Source of the DNA: Candidatus Poribacteria bacterium
GTDB lineage: Bacteria > Poribacteria > WGA-4E > WGA-3G
Assembly: GCA_022827185.1 (NCBI GenBank)
Contig: JAJDTM010000005.1
Coordinates: 248,001 to 312,000, forward strand
DNA: 64,000 bases
Reading direction: 5' to 3'
The position numbers and the translations under genes were made by a program. Below are positions 50,672 to 60,700 of this stretch, piece by piece (positions within the stretch are counted from its first letter, which is position 1; every line of letters starts with the position of its first letter). Below the pieces are notes generated by a model. The model saw only the letters and a program-made list of their open reading frames with translations, did no database searches and was not told where the DNA came from.

Positions 50672-51619
50672 ATGTTCAACAAATCGAAACGGTTCATACT
50701 ATTTGCACTTACAGTTGTGTTGATCGCACTCACCGCGACGTTTACGCTAACCCAAGAATCGTGGTTTCCGTCCGAATGGGGTGCCGATGACCGGCGCGGT
50801 GCTGTGAACCGATTAACGCCGGAAAAAGTGTTAGAAGCCGCGAGTTTGATTAAAACAGGTGAAGTCTTTCAACTCGGCAGGGTCTATGAAAGCGGCATCC
50901 CCGTCTTCGGAACGCGGCATTATAGCCTACGGATCCCAGCGATGTCGGGTCCACTCGGTGAAAACAAAACGACGTGGTTTGAGGAGATCTTCAGCGGTGA
51001 GATCGGTCAGATCGGCACGCAATTCGATGGTCTCGGCCATATCGGTATCGGCGACCTCTACTACAACGGCTTGGACCAACACGATTTCGCCAAAGCCGAG
51101 GGACTCACAGAACTCGGTGTCGAGAACGTGGGACCCATCGTAACACGGGGTGTACTCATTGATGTCGCTGGCTATAAAGGCGTTGAAGTACTTGGCGATA
51201 GTTATGAAATCACGCGCGCCGATTTGGAGGGCGCACTGAAAAAGCAAGATGTCAAGATTACGCCCGGCGATGTTGTGATTATCCATACCGGTTGGGGTAA
51301 ATTCTGGATGACGGACAATGATCGCTATGGGACCACGGAACCCGGCATTGGATTAGAGGCGGGACAATACCTCGTTGACCAGAAGATTGTGATGTTGTGT
51401 AGTGATAACTGGGGCATCGAAGTCGTCCCGAATCCGGATGAAACCCTTGCGTTCCCGGTACACCAGTTATTTATCGTTAAACACGGTATTTACAATCTTG
51501 AGAACATTATCACGGAGGAGTTAGCGGCGGCGAAGGCCTACGAATTCGCCTTCAGTTTCGCACCGCTGCGCCTCAAAGGTGCAACGGGTTCCCCTGGTAA
51601 CCCCATCGCCATTCGATAG
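50672..51619 (+). CDS. Cyclase family protein (kynurenine formamidase-like)
   Basis: Signal-like N-terminus; TQFDGLGHIGIGD, GDVVIIHTGWGKFW, HQLFIVKHGIYNLENI. Confidence 0.88.
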   Translation: MFNKSKRFILFALTVVLIALTATFTLTQESWFPSEWGADDRRGAVNRLTPEKVLEAASLIKTGEVFQLGRVYESGIPVFGTRHYSLRIPAMSGPLGENKTTWFEEIFSGEIGQIGTQFDGLGHIGIGDLYYNGLDQHDFAKAEGLTELGVENVGPIVTRGVLIDVAGYKGVEVLGDSYEITRADLEGALKKQDVKITPGDVVIIHTGWGKFWMTDNDRYGTTEPGIGLEAGQYLVDQKIVMLCSDNWGIEVVPNPDETLAFPVHQLFIVKHGIYNLENIITEELAAAKAYEFAFSFAPLRLKGATGSPGNPIAIR

Positions 51620-51627
51620 TTTTTATG

Positions 51628-51653
51628 ATGGGACAGCAGTCCTGCTGTCCCAT
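51628..51653. terminator. Perfect 12-bp-stem hairpin after the cyclase gene
   Basis: ATGGGACAGCAG-TC-CTGCTGTCCCAT, 8 bp after the stop; T-rich stretch follows (CCCTTTCTCTTTTCT). Confidence 0.55.
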
Positions 51654-51897
51654 ATCCCTTTCTCTTTTCTATCAGTATCTGCACAAATTCGTGCAGTCAA
51701 CTTACGCTTTGCCCCATTTCGTGCAATCAATACATACGCCAAGCTTACTAAATCCGCTATATCTCCCATTCTGTCTACTGTTTTAAATTGGCATAGAAAT
51801 TGCTATTTACTTGACAAGGTTAACAAGACAGCGTTTATTGTGCGGACTCGAAAAGGGGTCCATGAATACTGGACGTACAATTTAAGGGAAATTTCCT

Positions 51898-52875
51898 ATG
51901 AAACGACTATATACTTTCTGTTTGTGTTGCTTGAGTTTGGGGCTGGTGTATTCTGTCTCTGCGAAACCGCTCACAACCGAAAAAATTATCTTTTCGTCCT
52001 ATCGGAATGGCAACTCAGAAATTTATATGATGAATCCCGATGGCAGTGAACAGGTTAGATTAACCAATCACCGAGCAGACGATTTCAGTCCGGTCTGCTC
52101 ACCAACAGGGGAAGGAATCCTCTTCGTTTCTGATCGAGGTGGGGAGCGTGATCTCTATATTATGCGTGCTGATGGACACGGAGAGCGGCCTGTATTTCGC
52201 ACGTCACGCGCATATAGAGATGATCCCGCTTGGTCCCCTGATGGGAAAAAAATTGCTTATATTCAACTTAACCGTGAGGCTAAACGGACAGCCGTCTATA
52301 CTGCCAAGGCAGACGGAACGTCGGCAAACCGCGTTGTTGAAATAGAAAAAGCGGATGGTGAAGAGCCCGTCTGGTCCCCGGATGGAACAGAAATTGCGTA
52401 TGTTGTGAGGGATGAGATTCGCTGGGCGAGCCGCCAGATCCGATTTATCAACCTAAAAACCGACGAGCAAGAGACACTCCAACTGGAGGGTGACCAGCGA
52501 ATGTTCCAACCGGCATGGTCACCGACTCACAACAAAATCGCCTTTGTCTGGCACAGACAGGAGCTTGGGCAACAGTCTATATTCATCGTCAATCGCGATG
52601 GTAGTGGACTTCAACAGATTGTTGACGCGATTGTTGTTGTCCCGGGGCGGACAATGCTCACTTGGTCGCCGTCTGGTGATGAACTCGTCTATTCCCAATC
52701 GGTTGGCGGTAAATTTCAGATTTTCAAAATCAATGTGGTAACGCTCGAAATTACGCAACTGACGCATGAAGGAAGCAATTATGTAGGCAATTGGTTTGAC
52801 CCATTGACTTTATCTGTTTCACCGCAGCCCCAATTGTTCAAAACCACATGGGGTGAAATCAAAGGTCAGGATTGA
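51898..52875 (+). CDS. Secreted TolB-like PD40 beta-propeller protein (copy 1)
   Basis: Signal peptide; repeats IIFSSYRNGNSEIYMMNPDGSEQVRLTNHRADDFSPVCSP..., AWSPDGKKIAY; C-terminal LSVSPQPQLFKTTWGEIKGQD. Confidence 0.9.
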   Translation: MKRLYTFCLCCLSLGLVYSVSAKPLTTEKIIFSSYRNGNSEIYMMNPDGSEQVRLTNHRADDFSPVCSPTGEGILFVSDRGGERDLYIMRADGHGERPVFRTSRAYRDDPAWSPDGKKIAYIQLNREAKRTAVYTAKADGTSANRVVEIEKADGEEPVWSPDGTEIAYVVRDEIRWASRQIRFINLKTDEQETLQLEGDQRMFQPAWSPTHNKIAFVWHRQELGQQSIFIVNRDGSGLQQIVDAIVVVPGRTMLTWSPSGDELVYSQSVGGKFQIFKINVVTLEITQLTHEGSNYVGNWFDPLTLSVSPQPQLFKTTWGEIKGQD

Positions 52876-52993
52876 ACCTGGATGATTGCGTATGTTGATA
52901 AATGCTAAATCCTTTTACGCCATCAATATTTCATAGATTCTGTTGGCATAGGAATTGCCATTTACTTGACGAGGTTAACGAGGGGAGTTTATT

Positions 52994-53479
52994 GTGGGAA
53001 CTCAAATTTTCCAACAAGCCTTTTTGAAAATAAACAGATTTGCGTTAACTTTACATTTCGCGTTTATCGTAAGCATTTTACTGACCGGATGTACGGCACC
53101 AGCGCATTTGCGGCATAAGTCACATCCTTCTACCTCAGAACTCTCGTCGGAAGAGAAAATGCAGCAAACTATAGATAGATGGAAAGGCACACACATTTCA
53201 AAAGCTGTTCAGAGATGGGGATCACCAAAGGCGGTTAACGACGACGGTGCAGGTTGGCAAACCTATATTTGGCAAGTGCCCGTGCAGACATTCCTTGCCC
53301 CACAACATCACCGAATCTTTTCCCAGCGACACCCCAACGGCTTAAACGGAGTATCAGGAACAATCTTACAGACAGATTACAACTACGAACTCACCTTTTA
53401 TGCGCGTCCGGACGGTATAATTTCCAAAACTGACATCAAAAAAAATTATGACCCCGCAAGTGAACTCAAATGGAAGTAG
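52994..53479 (+). CDS. Small lipoprotein (copy 1), GTG start
   Basis: SILLTGCTAPAHL lipobox; homologous to 54650..55135 (W+GTHISKAVQRWGSPKAVNDDGAGWQTYIWQVPVQTF). Confidence 0.82.
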   Translation: MGTQIFQQAFLKINRFALTLHFAFIVSILLTGCTAPAHLRHKSHPSTSELSSEEKMQQTIDRWKGTHISKAVQRWGSPKAVNDDGAGWQTYIWQVPVQTFLAPQHHRIFSQRHPNGLNGVSGTILQTDYNYELTFYARPDGIISKTDIKKNYDPASELKWK

Positions 53480-53580
53480 AAGTCTTTAGTACTATTCACT
53501 ACGGAATAACCACATTTATTTTCTGATGCCGTTAGCATTTTATTGGGTATTTCTGAATGACCTACATGGAGCATATAAAC

Positions 53581-54549
53581 ATGAAAGAAAAATTTACCTA
53601 TATTGTCGTGTTGGCGACGACACTACTATTCGGGCATTTCTTGCTCGCGGCGAACTGTTATGTCTACGCGTCAGATGTTCCGTCCATCGCCTTTAGTTCC
53701 AAACGGAATGAAAATTATGATATCTACATGATGGATATAAACGGCAAGAATCTCCAGCAGTTGACAGACGATTTAGCCCATGAGACTTATCCCACGTTTT
53801 CACCGGACGGACAGCAGATGGCTTATGTTTCCTCTCGGGCAGGTAATGACGACATTTATGTGATGAACCTCGAGACAAAGGTATCCGAACCCTTGACGAA
53901 CCATCCGGCAGATGACTTTAGTCCCGCATGGTCTCCAGATGGACGATGGATAGCGTTTGTTTCCGAGAGAGCAGGGACGCTTGACATCTACAAAATCGAA
54001 CCCAGCGGTGCGAATCTCCAACAGTTGACGGACGCGGATGAGAAGAACAACACCCCTGCTTGGTCCCCTGATAGCCAATTCATCGCTTATCGTTCTTTCA
54101 AAAACCCCGCTGGTATCTATATAATGGATGCGGAGGGCGGAAATCCGAGGAGGCTCGACAACCAACCTAACCAGGCATGGACACCGGCGTGGTCTCCGGA
54201 TGGGAAGCAGATCGCCTTTAGCGCAGTTTTTTTTGAAGGCTATGACATCGGCATCCTAAACGTTGATGGGACAGATCTCAGACGGATCACCCGCCATCTG
54301 AACGGTGAGACATCGCCGGTCTGGGCCCCTGATGGACACACGATTGTTTTCATGTCCTGGTGGGACAGAACTTCTGACATCTATCGAACAGATATCAACG
54401 GCATCATAGGGAATCGTCGTAGATTGACTCGCCATCCGGAGATAGACATGGGGCCGACGTGGATACCAACAGGTGCTCTTTCTGTCTCTCCGACGATCAA
54501 CACACACACGACCTTGTGGGGTAGACTGAAGCAGGCTGTCCACGACTAA
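53581..54549 (+). CDS. Secreted TolB-like PD40 beta-propeller protein (copy 2)
   Basis: IAFSSKRNENYDIYMMDINGKNLQQLTDDLAHETYPTFSPDGQQMAYVSSRAG...; C-terminal LSVSPTINTHTTLWGRLKQAVHD. Confidence 0.9.
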   Translation: MKEKFTYIVVLATTLLFGHFLLAANCYVYASDVPSIAFSSKRNENYDIYMMDINGKNLQQLTDDLAHETYPTFSPDGQQMAYVSSRAGNDDIYVMNLETKVSEPLTNHPADDFSPAWSPDGRWIAFVSERAGTLDIYKIEPSGANLQQLTDADEKNNTPAWSPDSQFIAYRSFKNPAGIYIMDAEGGNPRRLDNQPNQAWTPAWSPDGKQIAFSAVFFEGYDIGILNVDGTDLRRITRHLNGETSPVWAPDGHTIVFMSWWDRTSDIYRTDINGIIGNRRRLTRHPEIDMGPTWIPTGALSVSPTINTHTTLWGRLKQAVHD

Positions 54550-54649
54550 ATGAGGGGCATTTGTTGACAAGGTGTCCGGCCCCTGCACATTTAATGCGGA
54601 TCTTAGAACGTTCTCAAGATGAGAGAATGCAGCCATATCGCAAGGAGAT

Positions 54650-55135
54650 TTGAAAATGAACAAATTCACACCGCTCGTATTCGTCGCAAGTATCTTACTC
54701 GTCGGTTGTACGGCACCCAAGTATTTGATGAACACCCCCGAACCTTCACCAGAGAAAGAAGAAATACAGCGGAAAGAAGTACAGCGGATTCTGGAGGTGT
54801 GGCACGGAAGGCACATTTCAACGGCGATTCAAAAATGGGGAACACCCCATGGAATCAGCAATACCGACACAGGTTCAAAAATTTACATCTGGCAGACACC
54901 TTCGCTGACTTTTCTACAGCAAGCACATCGCGAAATCATTTCCAGCAGACAGTCAGTTAACCTCGGACGCCGGGTAACACAGACACCCGAGGTAACAGTT
55001 AAAATGTATCAACTCATGTTTCACACAGATCCAAAGGGTGTAATTTACAAAATTTCGGCGAAAAGGGATCTGAACCCCAGTGCTGGTTCTCGGAGTTCCC
55101 ATTTTTCTCAAGAGAAACCGGGGGTCAGAAAATAA
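54650..55135 (+). CDS. Small lipoprotein (copy 2)
   Basis: SILLVGCTAPKYL lipobox; WHGRHISTAIQKWGTPHGISNTDTGSKIYIWQTPSLTF matches copy 1. Confidence 0.85.
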   Translation: MKMNKFTPLVFVASILLVGCTAPKYLMNTPEPSPEKEEIQRKEVQRILEVWHGRHISTAIQKWGTPHGISNTDTGSKIYIWQTPSLTFLQQAHREIISSRQSVNLGRRVTQTPEVTVKMYQLMFHTDPKGVIYKISAKRDLNPSAGSRSSHFSQEKPGVRK

Positions 55136-55139
55136 TACA

Positions 55140-55979
55140 ATGAAACTACCGACTATTTCTATCGCATCACATCGCGTCACGCGGCTTATCATCGGTGGCA
55201 ACCCGTATAGTGGCATTTCGCACCGTTCTGCAGCAGCATCAAAAGCGATGATAGACTACTATACGGTGCACCAAATCATGGCAGACCTCCGACAAGCGGA
55301 GGAGAATGGGATCAATACCGTCCTCGCGCGTGCCGATCGACATATCATGCGCGTCCTCAACGAATATTGGAATACCGGTGGCACAATTCAGTGGATCGCG
55401 CAAACCCCCAAAGATACAGAATACGCCGATCTCAATGAATACCTACAGATGATCGCGCGCTATAAACCGATTGCTATCTACCATCACGGCGGTACCACCG
55501 ATAAGTTATATGTCGAAGGACGACTGGACTCGTTGCACGAAAGCCTCAAACACATTCGGGATCTCGGCTGCGCTGTCGGACTCGGCACGCACGATCCGTT
55601 GGTCCTCAAACATTGCTACACTGAAGGATATGATGTTGACTTTTATGTCTGTGCATTGTATAATCATACAAGACATAGAGAACGCTATCTGCCAGATGAT
55701 CGAGAGACAGCTTTCACCGCCATACAAGCCATACCTACACCGATAATCGCGATAAAGGTATTAGCCGCTGGCAGAAATGAACCGCGTGAGGCATTTCAAC
55801 TTGGACTCGAAAACATCAAATCCATAGATGCAATGGCAGTTGGAATGTACACACAATTTCAACCCGACCAAATCCACCAGAATGCAATAACTGTTGCTGA
55901 ACTCATTAGAAAGTCAGAAAATGAACCGAATTGTAGAACCAGAAGTTATGGACACAACGGAAGCCGCCGAAGCTTATGA
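55140..55979 (+). CDS. Aldo/keto reductase-like TIM-barrel protein
   Basis: VTRLIIGGNPYSGISHRS...LRQAEENGINTVLARADRHIMRVLNEYW...AIKVLAAGR; internal ATG chosen. Confidence 0.72.
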   Translation: MKLPTISIASHRVTRLIIGGNPYSGISHRSAAASKAMIDYYTVHQIMADLRQAEENGINTVLARADRHIMRVLNEYWNTGGTIQWIAQTPKDTEYADLNEYLQMIARYKPIAIYHHGGTTDKLYVEGRLDSLHESLKHIRDLGCAVGLGTHDPLVLKHCYTEGYDVDFYVCALYNHTRHRERYLPDDRETAFTAIQAIPTPIIAIKVLAAGRNEPREAFQLGLENIKSIDAMAVGMYTQFQPDQIHQNAITVAELIRKSENEPNCRTRSYGHNGSRRSL

Positions 55980-56574
55980 TGCGATGGGGCACGGCGAAGT
56001 TGATCAGGCTTTCGTTGACCGCGTCGTCGCACTCGGCGCGAGCACCGGACATTTTCTCGATGTCGGCACCGGTCCCGCACAGATTCCCATCCTACTCGCA
56101 CAACGTTGTCCCGATATCCACATCACCGCCATTGACCTGTCCGAGGAGATGCTAAAGATAGCGAAACGCCACGTCGCAGATGCGGGTCTCACGGATCGGA
56201 TAACCCTCGAACGCGTCGATGCCAAAACCTTACCTTATCCCGATAACACCTTTGACGGACTGATCTCCAACAGCATCGTGCATCACATCCACGACGCGAT
56301 GAAGGCACTCAAAGAGATAGGCAGAGTTGCGCGTTCCGAAGGCGTTATTCTCATCCGAGACCTCATCCGTCCAGAAACCCCAGCAGACGCACAAGCCTTT
56401 GTCGATCGCTATGCAGCAGATGATACTCCTTACCAACAGAAGTTATACTACGACTCTTTCTTCGCCGCGTTCACCATCGCAGAAGTCAACGAAATGCTAA
56501 CGCAGATGGATATGCCCGGTGCTGTTGTCGTCCAAAGCACGGATCGGCATTGGTCCATTGAGCGTGCTGGATGA
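55921..56574 (+). CDS. Class I SAM-dependent methyltransferase
   Basis: GHFLDVGTGPAQIPILLAQRCPDIHITAIDLSEEMLKIAKRHV, DNTFDGLISNSIVHHIHDAMKALKEIGRV; start overlaps the upstream gene. Confidence 0.9.
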   Translation: MNRIVEPEVMDTTEAAEAYDAMGHGEVDQAFVDRVVALGASTGHFLDVGTGPAQIPILLAQRCPDIHITAIDLSEEMLKIAKRHVADAGLTDRITLERVDAKTLPYPDNTFDGLISNSIVHHIHDAMKALKEIGRVARSEGVILIRDLIRPETPADAQAFVDRYAADDTPYQQKLYYDSFFAAFTIAEVNEMLTQMDMPGAVVVQSTDRHWSIERAG

Positions 56575-56671
56575 TTTTCAAATCAGGATTTACAAAATAA
56601 GGCGGGTTCACGCGGCTTGGTACTTCCTATGTAATGACAGGTTCATATCCACTAACCAAATATGTCCGTGC

Positions 56672-56929
56672 CTAATATTCATCAATGAAATCTCCTGATT
56701 GCCATTCAGTGCGTTCATCTGCTGTTTCTTCATAATGAGTTTTCATCTGTTCCGCTTGTTGTGCCAGAACTTGGCGGCGTTCATCTACGGAAAGACGCAT
56801 GAAGGCTGCTTGAGGTGACTGTGCTTCCCCTACCGCCAACTCAGCCAATAAGCAGTACGCTAAAGGTAACTCCGTTTCTGGAATTTTCGTGACTAATTGC
56901 TGGATCTCGGCGTATGTGATTGTTTTCAT
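56672..56929 (-). CDS. Small antitoxin-like protein, no toxin partner seen
   Basis: MKTITYAEIQQLVTKIPETELPLAYCLLAELA...MRLSVDERRQVLAQQAEQMKTHYEETADERTEWQSGDFIDEY resembles orphan antitoxin-type proteins common in cyanobacteria (from memory). Confidence 0.65.
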   Translation of the reverse strand: MKTITYAEIQQLVTKIPETELPLAYCLLAELAVGEAQSPQAAFMRLSVDERRQVLAQQAEQMKTHYEETADERTEWQSGDFIDEY

Positions 56930-57070
56930 CTTTCTCTCCTATCATAATAACGCAACATTTTCAACTTTGGATAGTTCAATAGAATTATACAACGATTTTT
57001 TGCAAAGGGTCAATAAAAAACAAAGGTCAGTGAAAAGTTAAGTTTGATAGATCTCTAAAAATGTGGATAA

Positions 57071-57223
57071 TACCCTTACCAACAGAAGTTGTATTACGAC
57101 TCCTTCCTCACCGCGTTCACTATCGTAGAAGTCAATGAGATGCTAACACAGATGGACATGCCGGGTGCCACCGTCGTCCAAAGTACGGATCGGCACTGGT
57201 CTATTGAACGCGCTGTTTCGTAG
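57071..57223 (+). pseudogene. Pseudogene fragment: duplicated 3' end of the 55921..56574 methyltransferase
   Basis: Reads PYQQKLYYDSFLTAFTIVEVNEMLTQMDMPGATVVQSTDRHWSIERAVS*, nearly identical to PYQQKLYYDSFFAAFTIAEVNEMLTQMDMPGAVVVQSTDRHWSIERAG*. Confidence 0.9.
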
Positions 57224-57471
57224 CAACCAGTTTTGTGGGGGCCGCTGGAAGCATTAGTAGTCTGTCAATATTGAAATTTAGGACGAGATTACAGGAGAAA
57301 ACCAATCTTTTCCTATAGGAGCGAGTGTTTTTGCTTATAGGAAATCCGAAGAAATACCCAAGCAATACGCAGAAATACCCTATCAAAGACCCCAAGCAAA
57401 AACACCCCCAGCAAAAACGGGGTTTCTTGTCGCTCGCGATTTATACCCTTGCCAGATTTTTTCGCATAGCC

Positions 57472-57580
57472 TGTAGCATAGGCTGTTAGCCTGTGCATCT
57501 GTAGAGACATTCAGTTTTCAAGGTTGTAGCGCGCTTTTAAATGGCAACACTGCAGGCACAACCTAACAGGTTATGCTACA
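57472..57580. repeat. Inverted pair of 25-nt hairpin motifs
   Basis: TGTAGCATAGGCTGTTAGCCTGTGC (57472-57496) and reverse complement of TGTAGCATAACCTGTTAGGTTGTGC (57556-57580). Confidence 0.75.
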
Positions 57581-57681
57581 AAGACCTATCTTTTTTAAAC
57601 CCATGTCCTATTAGATGCTGCATGTCCATAATAGCACCATTTATTGACAAAAACTTTACACACCCTATCTTTCAAAATGGT

Positions 57682-57710
57682 TTGACATTCGCGTTGGAAT
57701 GTGTTAATAT
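57682..57710 (+). promoter_or_regulatory. Sigma70-like promoter for the dockerin glycosidase-like gene
   Basis: TTGACA - 17 bp - TAATAT. Confidence 0.7.
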
Positions 57711-57748
57711 GTGATTTTAAATTTTAGACCGAAAAAGATAAAAGAAAA

Positions 57749-60700
57749 ATGAAACGCGACGCTTCGACAAAAGAAAACAGCATGCGCTTTCTAACCACGA
57801 CAATTCTAATTGGGATAGTCTGTATGCTTTGGGCTGAACCCACCGAACCTGCCGAACTGACCATCGTTGACAATACCGTTCTTGTCAAAACCGACGCGTA
57901 CGAAGTCCAATTTGAAAACGGTGTTATTACGCAGCTCCATAACAAACTCACAACTGAAACTTACACCTTGCCTCTCAGTGTTGATGGGGTGCCTATAGGT
58001 ATTGGGGGGCGCAGTGGATTATTAAGGAGAAACGGTGGACATGTTTGGGTGGACCAGATTGCGCTAACAGCGGCAAGAAAAACCGCTCCACTTAAAGCAG
58101 AACTTGTGTTTAGCCATAGGAAAAATGAAATTCGCTTGTTTATAAGGGTCGACGAGCATACAAGCGATCTGCTGATTGAACAAGAGGGTATTTCGGGCAC
58201 AGGTGGGGTCTATGGGATTCAATGGGGGTGTGGAAATCTGGGGGTCAGGGATGTAGACCTCATTCTTCCAGCAGAAGGAGGGCAAATCATTGGAGCGACA
58301 TCTCCAATTACCTCTAAAAGTTTTGGTTACCCCGGTAAGTGGGAAGTACAACTCGCGATACTTCAAGGCGAACACGGAGGATTTTTCGTTCGCGGAGCAG
58401 ATGAAACTTTTCAGTTTAAAGCACTCCACTATGAAAAAGATGTAGACAGTTTTGCACTCGGCTTTGAAACTCAAAACCAGGCCCCTTTTGACACACTTAC
58501 CTCCGCTCAGTCTGTTACGTGGCGATTGAATACATACAGAGGGGACTGGCGTGTACCTGCAAGGGAATATAGGAATTGGATGGAACAGACATTTGAGCCT
58601 TGGAGTTTGTCAGATATACCAACATGGATTTCCGAAATCGGTTTGGTTGTTATTCATACAGGGCACTTGGATACCAGTATGTTGGATAAGTTGGCAGAAC
58701 AAATAGATCCGACAAAAACCTTACTGTATGTTGTAGATACTTGGCGTAAAGACAATTACGATGTTAATTACCCGGATTATACAGCGAGAAGTGGTTTTAG
58801 TAATTTCCTTGAGATCGCCCATCAACACGGATTCCGTGTTATACTTCATACAAATCTTCTCGGCATATCACCATATCATCCGCTCTACGCGGAATTTCAG
58901 CAATTTCAATTTCGAGACCCCTGGAACGGCAAACTCATCGGTTGGCGTTGGAACGAAACAGAGAATCCAAAGCGGCACGCCTTTATTAACCCAGCAAGTT
59001 CTGAATTTAGAAAGTTGTTTGTTCAAAAACTTAAGGCGGTATGGGAAAAATACAAAGTAGAAGGTTTTCACTTAGATGTCAGCCACCTGGTTGTAAACGA
59101 TGCAAATGGACTGATTGAAGGATTAAATGCCGCTCAAGGTAATATGCTGCTTCACCGAGAATTGGTAGAAGCGATGCCGGGTGCTGTTTTCAGCGGTGAG
59201 AGTCTTCACGAAGTCACTTTTTTCCGTGAAAACTTTGTTCAGCGTTGGCCTCTACATCCAACAGTAAAACCTGATCCTGTCAGCACATTTCTTTTTTCTC
59301 CTTACACATCGCCTTACGGGTATTTGGGCATGCCAAATCCAGATACAGACCCCTCACGGTATCAACAAATCCTGGATTCATATGAGAGTTGGGGGATTCT
59401 CCCTACCTTTCGTTACGGAAGTATAGAACAATTGGAACCTGAACGTGCTGGAATGCAGAAATTACTCTCAATCGCTCGTGCTTGGCAGCAACTTGGTTTT
59501 AAGCCTGACTTTGAAACAGACTGGGGGATTGATACACTGTTCCAGTATGTGGGTAAGGATGGTGAAATTGCAACGATCAAAGCCACGGATGGAGGAGCTG
59601 CTTTTGATTTGCCACTTGGTGAGGTCGGATATGAAAGGGTCTTTGGTGTAACACAGGTGAAGACGAATCGGAGTCTACCACATTGGCATGCTTACAATGA
59701 GACGCAAATACTCGGTCTGGATCCCAAAAAGTCTTATCTCTTGAGCGATACCCCACGCGATTTCTCTCAAGCACATATTAATTCATTACCAGAAGGCGTT
59801 TCTGTCACAGAATCACGTGTGACTAAAAACGCTGCACTGTTTCGATTGGAAAGGATTAATGTCTCTCAGGAAATTGATTTATTGTCTCAGTTACATCTTG
59901 TAAGGCAAGGTATCGTCGTGAATGGACAAGAATTGCCACGGCAAAAGGGGGCAACTTTTCGGCTGGTTGAAACGTCCATTTCTGGAATCCGTAAGACTGC
60001 AATTGACGCACATCCACCTTGGCAAGGTATTATCGGTGATACATTCGCGGAATGGACACTTTCTCTTCCGGATAGTTCAGATATTTGTTTAGAATTTGAT
60101 ATCGGATTACCAGATGATTCTAAAAACTCTGATGGGGTGTCTTTTATTGTTTCTATCCAAGGCAATGAAATTTTTAAAGAACATTACAATCAACAAAAGT
60201 GGAAACATATTAGTCTTGATTTGACATCTTATCGTGGACAAGATATCACACTCCGTTTAACAACTAATCCGGGCCCCAATGAAAACACAGTGTCGGATGG
60301 GGCAAAATGGGGAGAACCTAAAATCATTGCCGCACCACCGGATACGCTTACTAAAATAGGGTTTTTCTTACCAAACGAGCCGATAAAGAGTTCCCCCGAA
60401 ACCATAAAACGGATAGGAAATGGACAATATTCACTTGAAACTCTGCTCCCCGCACAAATTCTTTTTTTCTTTCAATCCGGTGAACAAGTTGATTTTCCAT
60501 ATAATCTGAGAAGTGCTCATTTTGTTGCAGGGCTGCAATTTGATGGTATATTCCAATTAGGAAATGTCTGGCACTCAGGTGAACGATGGGAACCAACTAT
60601 CGGTGGAATACGTAAGAAAAGCATTTCTGCCCATCCTCCTTCTCACGGACAAACTGTTCTGCAGTTCTTGTTGTCTCTACCTCAAACCCAAAAGGTAACG

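Noticed and set aside
57284-57420. CRISPR-like or coding repeat in the AAATACCC/AAGCAA/AAAACACCCCC tract
   Set aside because: Short imperfect low-complexity repetition without consistent unit length.
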